Notes under the pieces: generated by a model
The model's input: only the letters and a program-made list of their open reading frames with translations
Told to the model about the DNA's origin: nothing
Database searches by the model: none
IMG/VR virus record: IMGVR_UViG_3300044949_000351
Location: 1 to 48,155 of that record
DNA length: 48,155 nucleotides
Direction: 5' to 3' (one strand)
DNA from: a virus
Made by a program: the position numbers and the translations under genes
Shown: positions 1-6,301 of the stretch, piece by piece
Layout: each line of letters opens with the position of its first letter
Position numbering within the stretch: position 1 is the stretch's first letter

Positions 1-171
1 CACAAGGAAGTCCTCCACGAGATGCTTGTTCCCGAGGAGAGGTTGAGCCGGGTCGACGCCGTTGGGTGGATGAACACCGGTAGGACCAGCCACATACTCA
101 AACTGTATGAAGCCGCACAGATGGCTCAACTTGAGCGCAAATCCGTTCTGGCGTGGGGGCCCGGGGAATGA
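1..171 (+). CDS. 3' end of an unidentified early gene (partial)
   Basis: Reading from base 1, 56 codons are open up to a TGA at 169-171; the start lies off the left edge. The visible tail is hydrophilic and probably helical and ends in WGPGE. No family is recognised. Its stop overlaps the ATG of the next gene (ATGA), the usual sign of translational coupling, so it belongs to the same early operon. Joining the window's two ends does not help: the codon upstream of base 1 would be followed by an in-frame stop, so the real N-terminus lies in sequence not shown. Confidence 0.7.
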   Translation, partial: HKEVLHEMLVPEERLSRVDAVGWMNTGRTSHILKLYEAAQMAQLERKSVLAWGPGE

Positions 172-764
172 GCGACGACACAGACTACCGCTTCACGACC
201 GACTGGTTCCACTGGGCGCCTGAAGTGTGGACGCACCTGCGCTCGCTCATGCACTCCCGGTCCCGCTTCCTTGAGGTGGGCTCCTTCGAGGGCCGCAGTA
301 CGGTCTGGACCATCGAGCACATGATGGAAGACGGCAGCACTCTGTATGCTGTGGATACGTGGGAAGGCGGAGAAGAACACAAGGGAGGCGCGTTTGATGT
401 GGCGGGGTCCAGCGCTCTGTTCGACCAGAACGTCGCCCTTGCGCGCACCAAATTCCCCGACCGCTACGTGGAGAAGCTCAAGGGAAAATCCCGCACCGTG
501 CTTTCTCGCCTTGTCGACGAGAAACTGTTTGACTTTGTTTACATCGACGGGTCACATATCGCCTGTGACGTGTTGACGGATGCGTGTCTCGCATGGGGGC
601 TACTGCGCCCCGGAGGCATCATGGTGTTTGACGACTACACTTGGGGCGCGGCGCGCGACGTGCTGCACAGGCCCAAGATCGCCGTCGACGCCTTCGTGAA
701 CATCTTCGCCGAAGAGCTTCAACTCCTGCACGTCGGCTACCAGCTGGCGGTGCGCAAAAACTAG
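168..764 (+). CDS. class I SAM-dependent methyltransferase (Methyltransf_24-like)
   Basis: A 198-residue protein with the Rossmann-fold landmarks of class I methyltransferases. Residues 34-42 (FLEVGSFEG) are the glycine-rich SAM loop. AVDTW at 61-65 carries the acidic residue that usually binds the SAM ribose. DFVYIDGSH (122-130) and LRPGGIMVFDDY (146-157) are the post-strand motifs typical of the Methyltransf_24/FkbM-like group. I chose ATG 168 (ATGA overlap, GGGGA just upstream) over GTG 153, which lacks a ribosome site. The substrate cannot be told from sequence. The nearby glycosyltransferase fits a role in modifying a sugar or surface polymer, but DNA or small-molecule methylation is not excluded. 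Confidence 0.8.
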   Translation: MSDDTDYRFTTDWFHWAPEVWTHLRSLMHSRSRFLEVGSFEGRSTVWTIEHMMEDGSTLYAVDTWEGGEEHKGGAFDVAGSSALFDQNVALARTKFPDRYVEKLKGKSRTVLSRLVDEKLFDFVYIDGSHIACDVLTDACLAWGLLRPGGIMVFDDYTWGAARDVLHRPKIAVDAFVNIFAEELQLLHVGYQLAVRKN

Positions 765-773
765 GACCCTTGA

Positions 774-1181
774 ATGGCCGAGAACCACACACCGCACCCC
801 GTTGATACCCATGTCGGCGCTCGCATCCGCCTGCGCCGTAAGGAACTGGGACTGACGCAGACCCAGCTGGCCAACGCGCTCGGTTTGACCTTCCAGCAAG
901 TCCAGAAGTACGAGCGCGGCAGCAACCGGGTCAGCGCCTCCAAGCTGCACGAGACCGCTGCGGAGCTCGGGGCCCCCATCGGGTATTTCTTTGAGGGGCT
1001 GAGCACGCCGTCCGACGGCCCCGTCGAAGCTGACAACAACCTCGTCGATCTCATACACTCCGCCCAAGGGCACGCGCTTATCAAGCTGTTCCTGCAACTG
1101 CCCGTCAGCGCGCGGGGCGGCGTCGTGTCCATGGTGCGCGGGCTTGTCGAGGCGTCGAACATCGGGGAGCCGGTGGCGTGA
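774..1181 (+). CDS. XRE/Cro-CI family transcription regulator
   Basis: A 135-residue protein with an N-terminal lambda-repressor-like HTH at about residues 15-70. It contains GARIRLRRKELGLTQTQLA and FQQVQKYERGSNRVS, the recognition-helix pattern of HTH_3 proteins. The end of the domain (LGAPIGYFFEGL) is very like that of alphaproteobacterial XRE regulators, which is the best host clue in the window. The C-terminal half is a short helical region that probably dimerises. It is too short for a LexA-type autoprotease, so RecA-triggered induction is unlikely. No facing repressor/Cro pair or integrase is seen, so it may tune early expression instead of controlling lysogeny. Its stop overlaps the next GTG start by 4 bases. 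Confidence 0.85.
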   Translation: MAENHTPHPVDTHVGARIRLRRKELGLTQTQLANALGLTFQQVQKYERGSNRVSASKLHETAAELGAPIGYFFEGLSTPSDGPVEADNNLVDLIHSAQGHALIKLFLQLPVSARGGVVSMVRGLVEASNIGEPVA

Positions 1182-1933
1182 GTGAAGAAACCAAGCCTAT
1201 GGTGGTCATGGTCGCCACGCCGATGTACGGCGGCATGTGTACCGGCAACTACGTGCAGGGGCTCCTGACCACTGCACGTACGCTACGCGCCCTTGGCGTT
1301 GAAATGTTCTGGACGCAACTCAGCAACGAGAGCCTGATCCCTCGGGCGCGCAACGAGCTTGTTCGCCTGTTCCTAGCGTCGGACGCCGACTACCTGATGT
1401 TCATCGACGCCGATATCGGGTTCGACGAAGACGCGGTAGCCGCCCTCCTGCGCGCCGACAAGGACGTGGTGTGCGGCATCTACCCCAAGAAGGAAATCAA
1501 CTGGGGCAGTGTGCGTGGGGCTCCGGAGGCGGCGGTTCCGGCTGACTACAGCGGGGTCTTCGTGTTCAACCTCCACGGAAACGAGCCGACCGCGAGCGAG
1601 GACGGACTGGTCCGGGTGCGGCACGGCGGCACGGGCTTCATGCTTATCAAGCGCCGTGTGTTCGAGGTGCTGGAGCCGCACGTCCCGAAGTTCCGTGCGG
1701 GGTTCCGTCCCGGCGTGAGCGAGGAGGAGCAGTTCCCCATGATGGGGGAGTACTTTGCTACCAGCATCGGCACTGACGGCGTGCTACTATCAGAAGACTA
1801 CCATTTCTGCGAGCTATGGCAGGCGCACGGTGGCGACGTTTACGCCAACCCGTTTATACGGCTCCAGCACGTGGGGACGTATGTGTTCAGCGGTGATCTA
1901 CTCAAATCCAACGCGGTCCGTAATGAAGTCTAA
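1178..1933 (+). CDS. GT-A-like glycosyltransferase (early copy)
   Basis: A 251-residue protein with a nucleotide-sugar-binding GT-A pattern. The N-terminal strand VVMVATPMYGGM is followed by a helical section with LIPRARNELV. FIDADIGFDEDAV has the DxD motif at residues 77-79, expected to bind the divalent metal and sugar nucleotide. A late SEDYHFC motif and an HVG motif follow, giving the possible base and the third metal ligand. The start is GTG 1178, overlapping the XRE stop. A second protein of the same build is encoded at 38677-39405 on the other strand. The acceptor is unknown: host surface sugar, phage DNA base or virion protein are all possible. Confidence 0.75.
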   Translation: MSEETKPMVVMVATPMYGGMCTGNYVQGLLTTARTLRALGVEMFWTQLSNESLIPRARNELVRLFLASDADYLMFIDADIGFDEDAVAALLRADKDVVCGIYPKKEINWGSVRGAPEAAVPADYSGVFVFNLHGNEPTASEDGLVRVRHGGTGFMLIKRRVFEVLEPHVPKFRAGFRPGVSEEEQFPMMGEYFATSIGTDGVLLSEDYHFCELWQAHGGDVYANPFIRLQHVGTYVFSGDLLKSNAVRNEV

Positions 1934-2012
1934 GTGGATAGCGATATACGCTGTAACTCTGCTCACGCTGGGTGCGGCCATATATCTCGTCTCGTACTGC
2001 GAAGGGCGCTGA
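1923..2012 (+). CDS. 29-residue single-pass membrane peptide
   Basis: ATG at 1923 overlaps the end of the glycosyltransferase gene, and the reading frame closes with TGA at 2010-2012, two bases before the next ATG. The peptide begins MKSKW, has a hydrophobic stretch of about 18 residues (IAIYAVTLLTLGAAIYLV) and ends in SYCEGR. The basic N-terminus predicts an N-in orientation. Neat packing between two genes supports it as real, but the length leaves doubt. It could be a small membrane-active early protein. I see no family match. Confidence 0.5.
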   Translation: MKSKWIAIYAVTLLTLGAAIYLVSYCEGR

Positions 2013-2013
2013 C

Positions 2014-2685
2014 ATGGCGGCTTGGTCCTACAGCAGTATCAAGACTTTCGATCAGTGCCCCAAGAAGTACTACCACTTGCGGGTAGCGAAGGACGTGAAG
2101 GACGAGGGTGGCACGGCGGCTCTCTACGGCACCGCCGTACACGAGGCTGCGGAGCGCAGGGTCAAGTTCGACGAGCCGCTCCCGGCCAAGTTCGCCTTCA
2201 TGGAGCCCATCGTCGGCGCTTTCATGGCGATGCCGGGGGAGAAGCTCACCGAGCTCAAGCTGGGGGTACGCAAGACCGGGGATGGCTACGAGCCCTGCGA
2301 CTTCTTCGATAAGGACGTGTGGTGGCGCGGTGTCGTCGACTTGGTCATCCTGAACGGCGACCGCGCCCTGCTGGTGGACTACAAGACCGGCAAGAACACC
2401 CGCTACGCAGACATGAAGCAGCTGGACCTGATGGCGGGCGCGCTGTTCGTGCACTACCCGAACCTGACCAAGGTGAAGTCGGCGCTCGCGTTCGTGCTGG
2501 CCAAGGAGTTCCTGCGCAAGGAGCACAGCCCCGACAGCGTGCACGACTACATGAACGTCTTCGAAAACGAGTTGGACCGACTGGAGCATGCCGAAGCGTC
2601 GGGGGTGTGGAACGCCAAGAGCGGCCCCCTCTGTGGCTTCTGCCCCGTGACGTCTTGCGCCCACTACCGCGATAGGGGTTACTAA
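2014..2685 (+). CDS. PD-(D/E)XK nuclease, Cas4/RecB-like
   Basis: A 223-residue protein of the PDDEXK_1 group. The opening SYSSIKTFDQCPKKYYH (5-21) is the usual N-terminal motif. YGTAVHEAAE supplies the motif-I histidine (H43). GVVDL (D109) and VDYKTGK (D122, K124) form the metal-binding catalytic core, and QLDLM (Q136) is motif IV. Cys15 together with Cys207, Cys210 and Cys215 near the C-terminus forms the one-plus-three cysteine layout of Cas4 and AddB Fe-S nucleases. It probably trims or resects DNA ends in replication or recombination with the neighbouring helicase. ATG 2014 is preferred over GTG 1972, which would lie inside the small membrane peptide. Confidence 0.85.
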   Translation: MAAWSYSSIKTFDQCPKKYYHLRVAKDVKDEGGTAALYGTAVHEAAERRVKFDEPLPAKFAFMEPIVGAFMAMPGEKLTELKLGVRKTGDGYEPCDFFDKDVWWRGVVDLVILNGDRALLVDYKTGKNTRYADMKQLDLMAGALFVHYPNLTKVKSALAFVLAKEFLRKEHSPDSVHDYMNVFENELDRLEHAEASGVWNAKSGPLCGFCPVTSCAHYRDRGY

Positions 2686-2709
2686 CCGCTCTCATCATAG
2701 GAGGCCGCC

Positions 2710-2979
2710 GTGCCGTACAAGGACAAGTCTGACCGCAACTACCGCCGTGAGTACGACACGTACCAAGGCACGGAAGAGCAGAAGAAGCGGCGCGCGGCGC
2801 GCAACGCAGCCCGGGCCAAGATGATGAAGGCGGGCAAGGTGCGGAAGGGCGACGGCAAGGACGTCGACCACGCCAAGCCCCTGTCCAAGGGCGGCTCCAA
2901 CACCGTCAAAAATCTGCGGGTGCAGACGGCCAGCAACAACCGGTCGTTCCCGCGCAACAAAGACCATTCGGTGAAATAG
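2710..2979 (+). CDS. small HNH-type protein
   Basis: An 89-residue, very basic protein with GTG start 2710 behind a strong AGGAGG. The N-terminal half is Lys/Arg-rich and helical. Residues 51-63 (DVDHAKPLSKGGS) followed by NLRVQTASNNRS (68-79) match the HNH core: DH for the metal site, then Asn residues. The zinc-knuckle cysteines found in many HNH proteins are absent. It may act as a structure-specific or nicking endonuclease, or mainly as a DNA-binding protein. Its TAG stop shares one base with the GTG start of the helicase. HNH proteins often sit next to terminase genes, whereas this one lies in the replication module. Confidence 0.75.
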   Translation: MPYKDKSDRNYRREYDTYQGTEEQKKRRAARNAARAKMMKAGKVRKGDGKDVDHAKPLSKGGSNTVKNLRVQTASNNRSFPRNKDHSVK

Positions 2980-4538
2980 TGCAGATCGTAGGCGACAAGG
3001 CGCTACTGTTGCGGACTAAAAACCCGCAGCAGATCACGGACCACGTCCGTAAGAGCAAAGTAATAAAACAGGAAGGAGACGAGTACGATGTCGCAGTCAA
3101 CTGGGGCCTCGACGAAGCTCAAGCTCTTGCTGCTCTTTCAGTGGGTGAAGTTCCTTCTCCCATACTGCGTGACTATAAATGGACTGGCAAGTTCGCGCCC
3201 TTCACCCACCAGAAAGAAACGGCGTCCTTTCTGACCCTGCATCACAAGGCGTTCTGTTTCTCGGAAGCCGGTACAGGTAAGACCGCAGCCGCTATCTGGG
3301 CAGCTGACTATCTCATGCGCCTTGGACGTATCAAACGCGTGCTGGTGCTGTGCCCCCTGTCGATCATGAAGTCGGCGTGGCAGCAGGACCTGTTCAAGTT
3401 CGCCATGCACCGCAGCTGTGCTGTAGCGCACGGGAGCGCGGCGGTACGCAAGAAGGTCATCAACGCCGGGGCGGAGTTTGTGATCCTCAACTTCGACGGG
3501 CTGGCCGTCGTGAAGGAAGACGCCATAGCGGCGGGCTTCGACCTGATCATCGTGGACGAAGCGTCCGCCTACAAGAACGCCCAGACCGCACGATGGAAGG
3601 TGCTCCGCGACGTTGCGCTGCACTCCAAGTGGCTCTGGATGATGACGGGAACGCCTGCCGCGCAGTCCCCGCTGGACGCCTACGGGCTGGCCAAGCTGGT
3701 GAACCCCGATGCGCTGCCGCGCTACTGGGGCGCCTTCCGCGATCAGGTCATGTACAAGGTCACGCAGTTCAAATGGGCCCCGAAGAAGAGCGCGAAGGAT
3801 ACAGTCCACCGCGTCTTGCAGCCAGCCATCCGGTTCGAAAAGGCCCAGTGCCTCGACCTGCCACCCGTGCTCCACGTCGAGCGCGACGCGCCCCTCACCC
3901 CCATGCAAGCTGCCTTCTACGCCAAGCTCAAGAACCAGATGCGGTTCGAAGCCGCAGACGAGTCGGTTACAGCCGTCAACGCCGCTACAAGCATCAACAA
4001 GCTGCTCCAGATTTCCGGAGGCGCGGTCTACACCGACACGGGCGAGGTGGTGGAGTTCGACATCTCCAACCGCATGAACGTGGTGCTGGAGGCCATCGAG
4101 GAGGCCGCGCACAAGGTGCTGGTGTTCGTCCCCTTCACGCACACCATAGAGCTACTGCGCGATACGCTGACAAAGCACAAAATTTCCTGCGACGTGCTCA
4201 ACGGCGCGGTGCCCATGAACAGGCGGTCCCAAATCATTGAGGACTTCCAGAAGAAGCCGGACCCGCATGTCCTGCTGATCCAGCCGCAGGCTGCTGCCCA
4301 CGGGCTGACCTTGACTGCGGCTGACACTGTGATCTGGTACGCGCCGGTCACGAGCGTGGAGACCTACCTGCAAGCCAACGCCCGCATCGACCGCCCGGGG
4401 CAGAAGAACAACATGACGGTGGTGCACATTCAGGGCAGCGACGTGGAAGCCAAGCTCTACGCCATGCTGCGCACGGGCATCACCAACCACACCAAGATCG
4501 TGGACCTGTACCGCCGCGCCATTGACGATACCCCTTGA
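2979..4538 (+). CDS. SNF2/SF2-type DNA helicase (ATPase)
   Basis: A 519-residue superfamily 2 ATPase with GTG start 2979. HQKETASF (77-84) is a Q-motif-like element. SEAGTGKT (95-102) is Walker A, VDEAS (192-196) is the DEAD/DEAH-type Walker B, and TGTPAAQ (223-229) is motif III. QANARIDRPGQ (465-475) is the SNF2-style motif VI with arginine fingers. Length fits a two-lobe core with few additions. Phage members of this group remodel replication forks or branched DNA. Placement after the RecB-like nuclease and HNH protein suggests a joint role in DNA processing. Direct evidence is motif-level; the substrate is inferred. Confidence 0.88.
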   Translation: MQIVGDKALLLRTKNPQQITDHVRKSKVIKQEGDEYDVAVNWGLDEAQALAALSVGEVPSPILRDYKWTGKFAPFTHQKETASFLTLHHKAFCFSEAGTGKTAAAIWAADYLMRLGRIKRVLVLCPLSIMKSAWQQDLFKFAMHRSCAVAHGSAAVRKKVINAGAEFVILNFDGLAVVKEDAIAAGFDLIIVDEASAYKNAQTARWKVLRDVALHSKWLWMMTGTPAAQSPLDAYGLAKLVNPDALPRYWGAFRDQVMYKVTQFKWAPKKSAKDTVHRVLQPAIRFEKAQCLDLPPVLHVERDAPLTPMQAAFYAKLKNQMRFEAADESVTAVNAATSINKLLQISGGAVYTDTGEVVEFDISNRMNVVLEAIEEAAHKVLVFVPFTHTIELLRDTLTKHKISCDVLNGAVPMNRRSQIIEDFQKKPDPHVLLIQPQAAAHGLTLTAADTVIWYAPVTSVETYLQANARIDRPGQKNNMTVVHIQGSDVEAKLYAMLRTGITNHTKIVDLYRRAIDDTP

Positions 4539-4562
4539 CTATGTAAACAATACGGGTACTCT
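4535..4562 (+). promoter_or_regulatory. possible sigma70 promoter for the 4591 gene
   Basis: TTGACT (4535-4540), 16 bases, then TACTCT (4557-4562). The -35 is good (5 of 6) and the -10 is poor (3 of 6). It sits in the only real gap in this part of the operon (52 bases between the helicase stop and the next ATG), and the spacer is A/T-rich compared with its surroundings. An AAGGA ribosome site follows just before ATG 4591. This is a weak candidate. Confidence 0.3.
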
Positions 4563-4590
4563 GCGGGCGGACCAACACAAGGAACACGAC

Positions 4591-5004
4591 ATGTCGGAAG
4601 ATACCGGCTTCGAAGATGCTGTCGCCAAATACGTCGTCCTGCGTAGTGAGATGCAGGCAAAGGAAGAGGCGCACAAGGCGGTGATGGCCGAGCTCCAAGC
4701 GGAGCAGGAAGAGTACACAGCCATCATTCTCGCTACCTGTAACCAGCTCGGCGCTGACAGCCTGCGCACGGCAGCGGGTACTGTGACGCGCAAGGTCGTC
4801 TCCCGGTACTGGACGAGCGACTGGGAAGCCATGCACGCCTTCGTCTTGGAGAACGCCGACGCCGGGGGCCTTGAGCTTCTTGAGCGGCGTATCCACAACG
4901 GCAACCTGCGTCAGTTTCTGGCGGATAACCCCGACCGCATGCCCGCCGGGCTCCAGTCGGACAGCCGCTACACCATCCAAGTACGTAAACCCACCAACAA
5001 GTAG
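4591..5004 (+). CDS. conserved phage protein with N-terminal coiled coil
   Basis: A 137-residue protein. I chose ATG 4591 (AAGGA upstream) over the in-frame start at 4522, which lies inside the helicase gene. Residues about 10-55 are charged and Gln/Glu/Lys-rich, typical of a coiled coil. The C-terminal half contains AAGTVTRKVVSRYWTSDWEA and a region ending YTIQVRKPTNK. This two-part layout is common to small phage proteins encoded between helicase and ssDNA-binding genes. The role is unknown; an accessory replication or recombination role is inferred only from position. Confidence 0.65.
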   Translation: MSEDTGFEDAVAKYVVLRSEMQAKEEAHKAVMAELQAEQEEYTAIILATCNQLGADSLRTAAGTVTRKVVSRYWTSDWEAMHAFVLENADAGGLELLERRIHNGNLRQFLADNPDRMPAGLQSDSRYTIQVRKPTNK

Positions 5005-5015
5005 GAGGCCCGAAC

Positions 5016-5993
5016 ATGGGCGAAGTCTCTATCTTCAAGGAAGGCCGTGTCGCGACGCGCGGGCCTCGTGAGCTCACCGAGCTCGGCAAGACGCTGTCGG
5101 CGTCGACCAACATCCGTCGCATCCAGACGAGCACCAACGGCTTCTTCCGCCGCATGGTGAACGGCGAGCAGATCGGTAAGGCCGCCCGCGAGGTGGACGT
5201 GATCGTGATCGGCGCTCTGCCGAAGGTGTCTCGTACCTTCTACGCGGAAGCCTTCGACCCCGACAAGGAAGCCACCCTGCCCGACTGCTGGTCCAACCTC
5301 GGGGACAAGCCGGAGGCGGCGGCGGAGAACCCGCAGGCGGCTAGCTGCGCGAACTGTCCGCAGAACGTCGAGGGTTCAGGCTCCAACGGCAAGAGCCGCG
5401 CCTGCCGCTTCCAGCGGCGCGTGGCCGTCCTGCTCTCTGGCGACGACAGCGGGGATGTCTACCAGTTCAACATCCCGGCCAAGTCCCTGTTCGGCAAGGG
5501 TGTAGGCAACGTCCACCCGTTCGAAAGCTACAACCGCTTCCTCTCAGCCAACGGGGAGTCTGTGGATACTGTGATCACCCGAGTGTCCTTCGACCCGGAC
5601 GCCGAGACCATGGCCCTGCTCTTCACCCCGATCCGCAATTTGAGCGACGATGAGTACGACCTCGTCGTGTCCGCGCAGAAGACGCCGGAGGCCAAGAGCT
5701 ATACCATGCTCACCGTGGGCGCCGTGGACAAGGCGGCCAAGGACGCCAAGACTTCGGTGTTCAAAGAGGCGCCCGCCGCCAAGGCCAAGGTCGCCCGTTC
5801 GGAGGAGCCGGACGAGGAAGACGAAGCCCCGCCCGCCCGCAAGGTGCGTGCAGCGGTGGTGGACGAGGAAGACGATGAGCCCCCGTTCGTGGCGGAGCCC
5901 GTCAAGCGTGCGACGGCTAAACGCCCCGTTGCGGATGCCCCTGCGAAGGGTGACATGGCCGCCGTCATCGCCGAGTGGGGCGAGGAGGACTAA
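5016..5993 (+). CDS. candidate ssDNA-binding or replication accessory protein with acidic tail
   Basis: A 325-residue protein starting at ATG 5016 behind AGGAGG. The N-terminal ~230 residues look like a compact alpha/beta domain. A cysteine group (CWSNLGDKP, then SCANCP, then ACRFQRRVAVL) could bind zinc. The remaining ~95 residues are a low-complexity tail with runs such as EEPDEEDEAPP and DEEDDEPPF, ending EWGEED. An acidic, disordered C-terminal tail is a hallmark of SSB-type proteins (for example T7 gp2.5 and bacterial SSB), where it recruits partner enzymes. No OB-fold motif can be proved by eye, so the function is inferred from tail and position. Confidence 0.5.
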   Translation: MGEVSIFKEGRVATRGPRELTELGKTLSASTNIRRIQTSTNGFFRRMVNGEQIGKAAREVDVIVIGALPKVSRTFYAEAFDPDKEATLPDCWSNLGDKPEAAAENPQAASCANCPQNVEGSGSNGKSRACRFQRRVAVLLSGDDSGDVYQFNIPAKSLFGKGVGNVHPFESYNRFLSANGESVDTVITRVSFDPDAETMALLFTPIRNLSDDEYDLVVSAQKTPEAKSYTMLTVGAVDKAAKDAKTSVFKEAPAAKAKVARSEEPDEEDEAPPARKVRAAVVDEEDDEPPFVAEPVKRATAKRPVADAPAKGDMAAVIAEWGEED

Positions 5994-6235
5994 TGAGCAC
6001 TAACGGTTACGGCTATAGCGTCCGTACCGTGGAGCGCGCCCAAGCTGCCGATCCCAGTTCCCTAGGGGTCCAGCTTGGGCGGGTCTGCATCGCACGGAAA
6101 ATCCCTGTGCGTGAGATCGCCGAGCGGCTTAAGGTGTCTCGTGTGACGGTGTACCACTGGTTCTGCGGGGATAACCGCCCCAAAGAGCAGCACGTACCTC
6201 ACATCGAGGCGTACCTCGCCGAGCTCACCGCCTAG
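5993..6235 (+). CDS. small helix-turn-helix protein
   Basis: An 80-residue protein whose ATG at 5993 overlaps the previous TAA by one base and has GAGGAGGA just upstream. Residues about 28-65 form an HTH (VREIAERLKVSRVTVYHWF), similar to HTH proteins that replace a full Cro/CI domain in phages. It may regulate the downstream primase gene, because a perfect 10-base palindrome lies in the gap immediately after it. The in-frame start at 5975 is less likely because it would overlap the preceding gene. Confidence 0.7.
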   Translation: MSTNGYGYSVRTVERAQAADPSSLGVQLGRVCIARKIPVREIAERLKVSRVTVYHWFCGDNRPKEQHVPHIEAYLAELTA

Positions 6236-6242
6236 CGATACC

Positions 6243-6252
6243 GATACGTATC
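6243..6252 (+). promoter_or_regulatory. palindrome in the gap before the primase gene
   Basis: GATACGTATC is a perfect 10-base palindrome, preceded by GATACC. It lies in the 66-base gap (6236-6301) between the HTH gene and the primase-helicase gene. This is a natural place for an operator bound by the adjacent HTH protein or by the XRE protein. No convincing -35/-10 pair is seen in the gap, and there is no second copy nearby, so this is a suggestion only. Confidence 0.3.
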
Positions 6253-6301
6253 AACCTGTACTGGAGCAGGGGCTTAGCCGCCTCTTTAATGCTTTGCGCC
6301 C

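Noticed and set aside
774-1181. Temperate lifestyle based on the XRE regulator
   Set aside because: No integrase, attachment site, opposing repressor/Cro arrangement or partition gene is seen; one small XRE protein is common in lytic phages as well.
3138-4142. A 334-codon minus-strand frame within the helicase gene
   Set aside because: The plus-strand frame has a full set of helicase motifs and gene overlaps on both sides; the reverse frame has none.
6236-6301. A sigma70 promoter before the primase-helicase gene
   Set aside because: TTTAAT at 6285-6290 resembles a -10, but the place for a -35 holds no matching sequence, and the element is too close to the ATG. Only the palindrome was kept, with low confidence.
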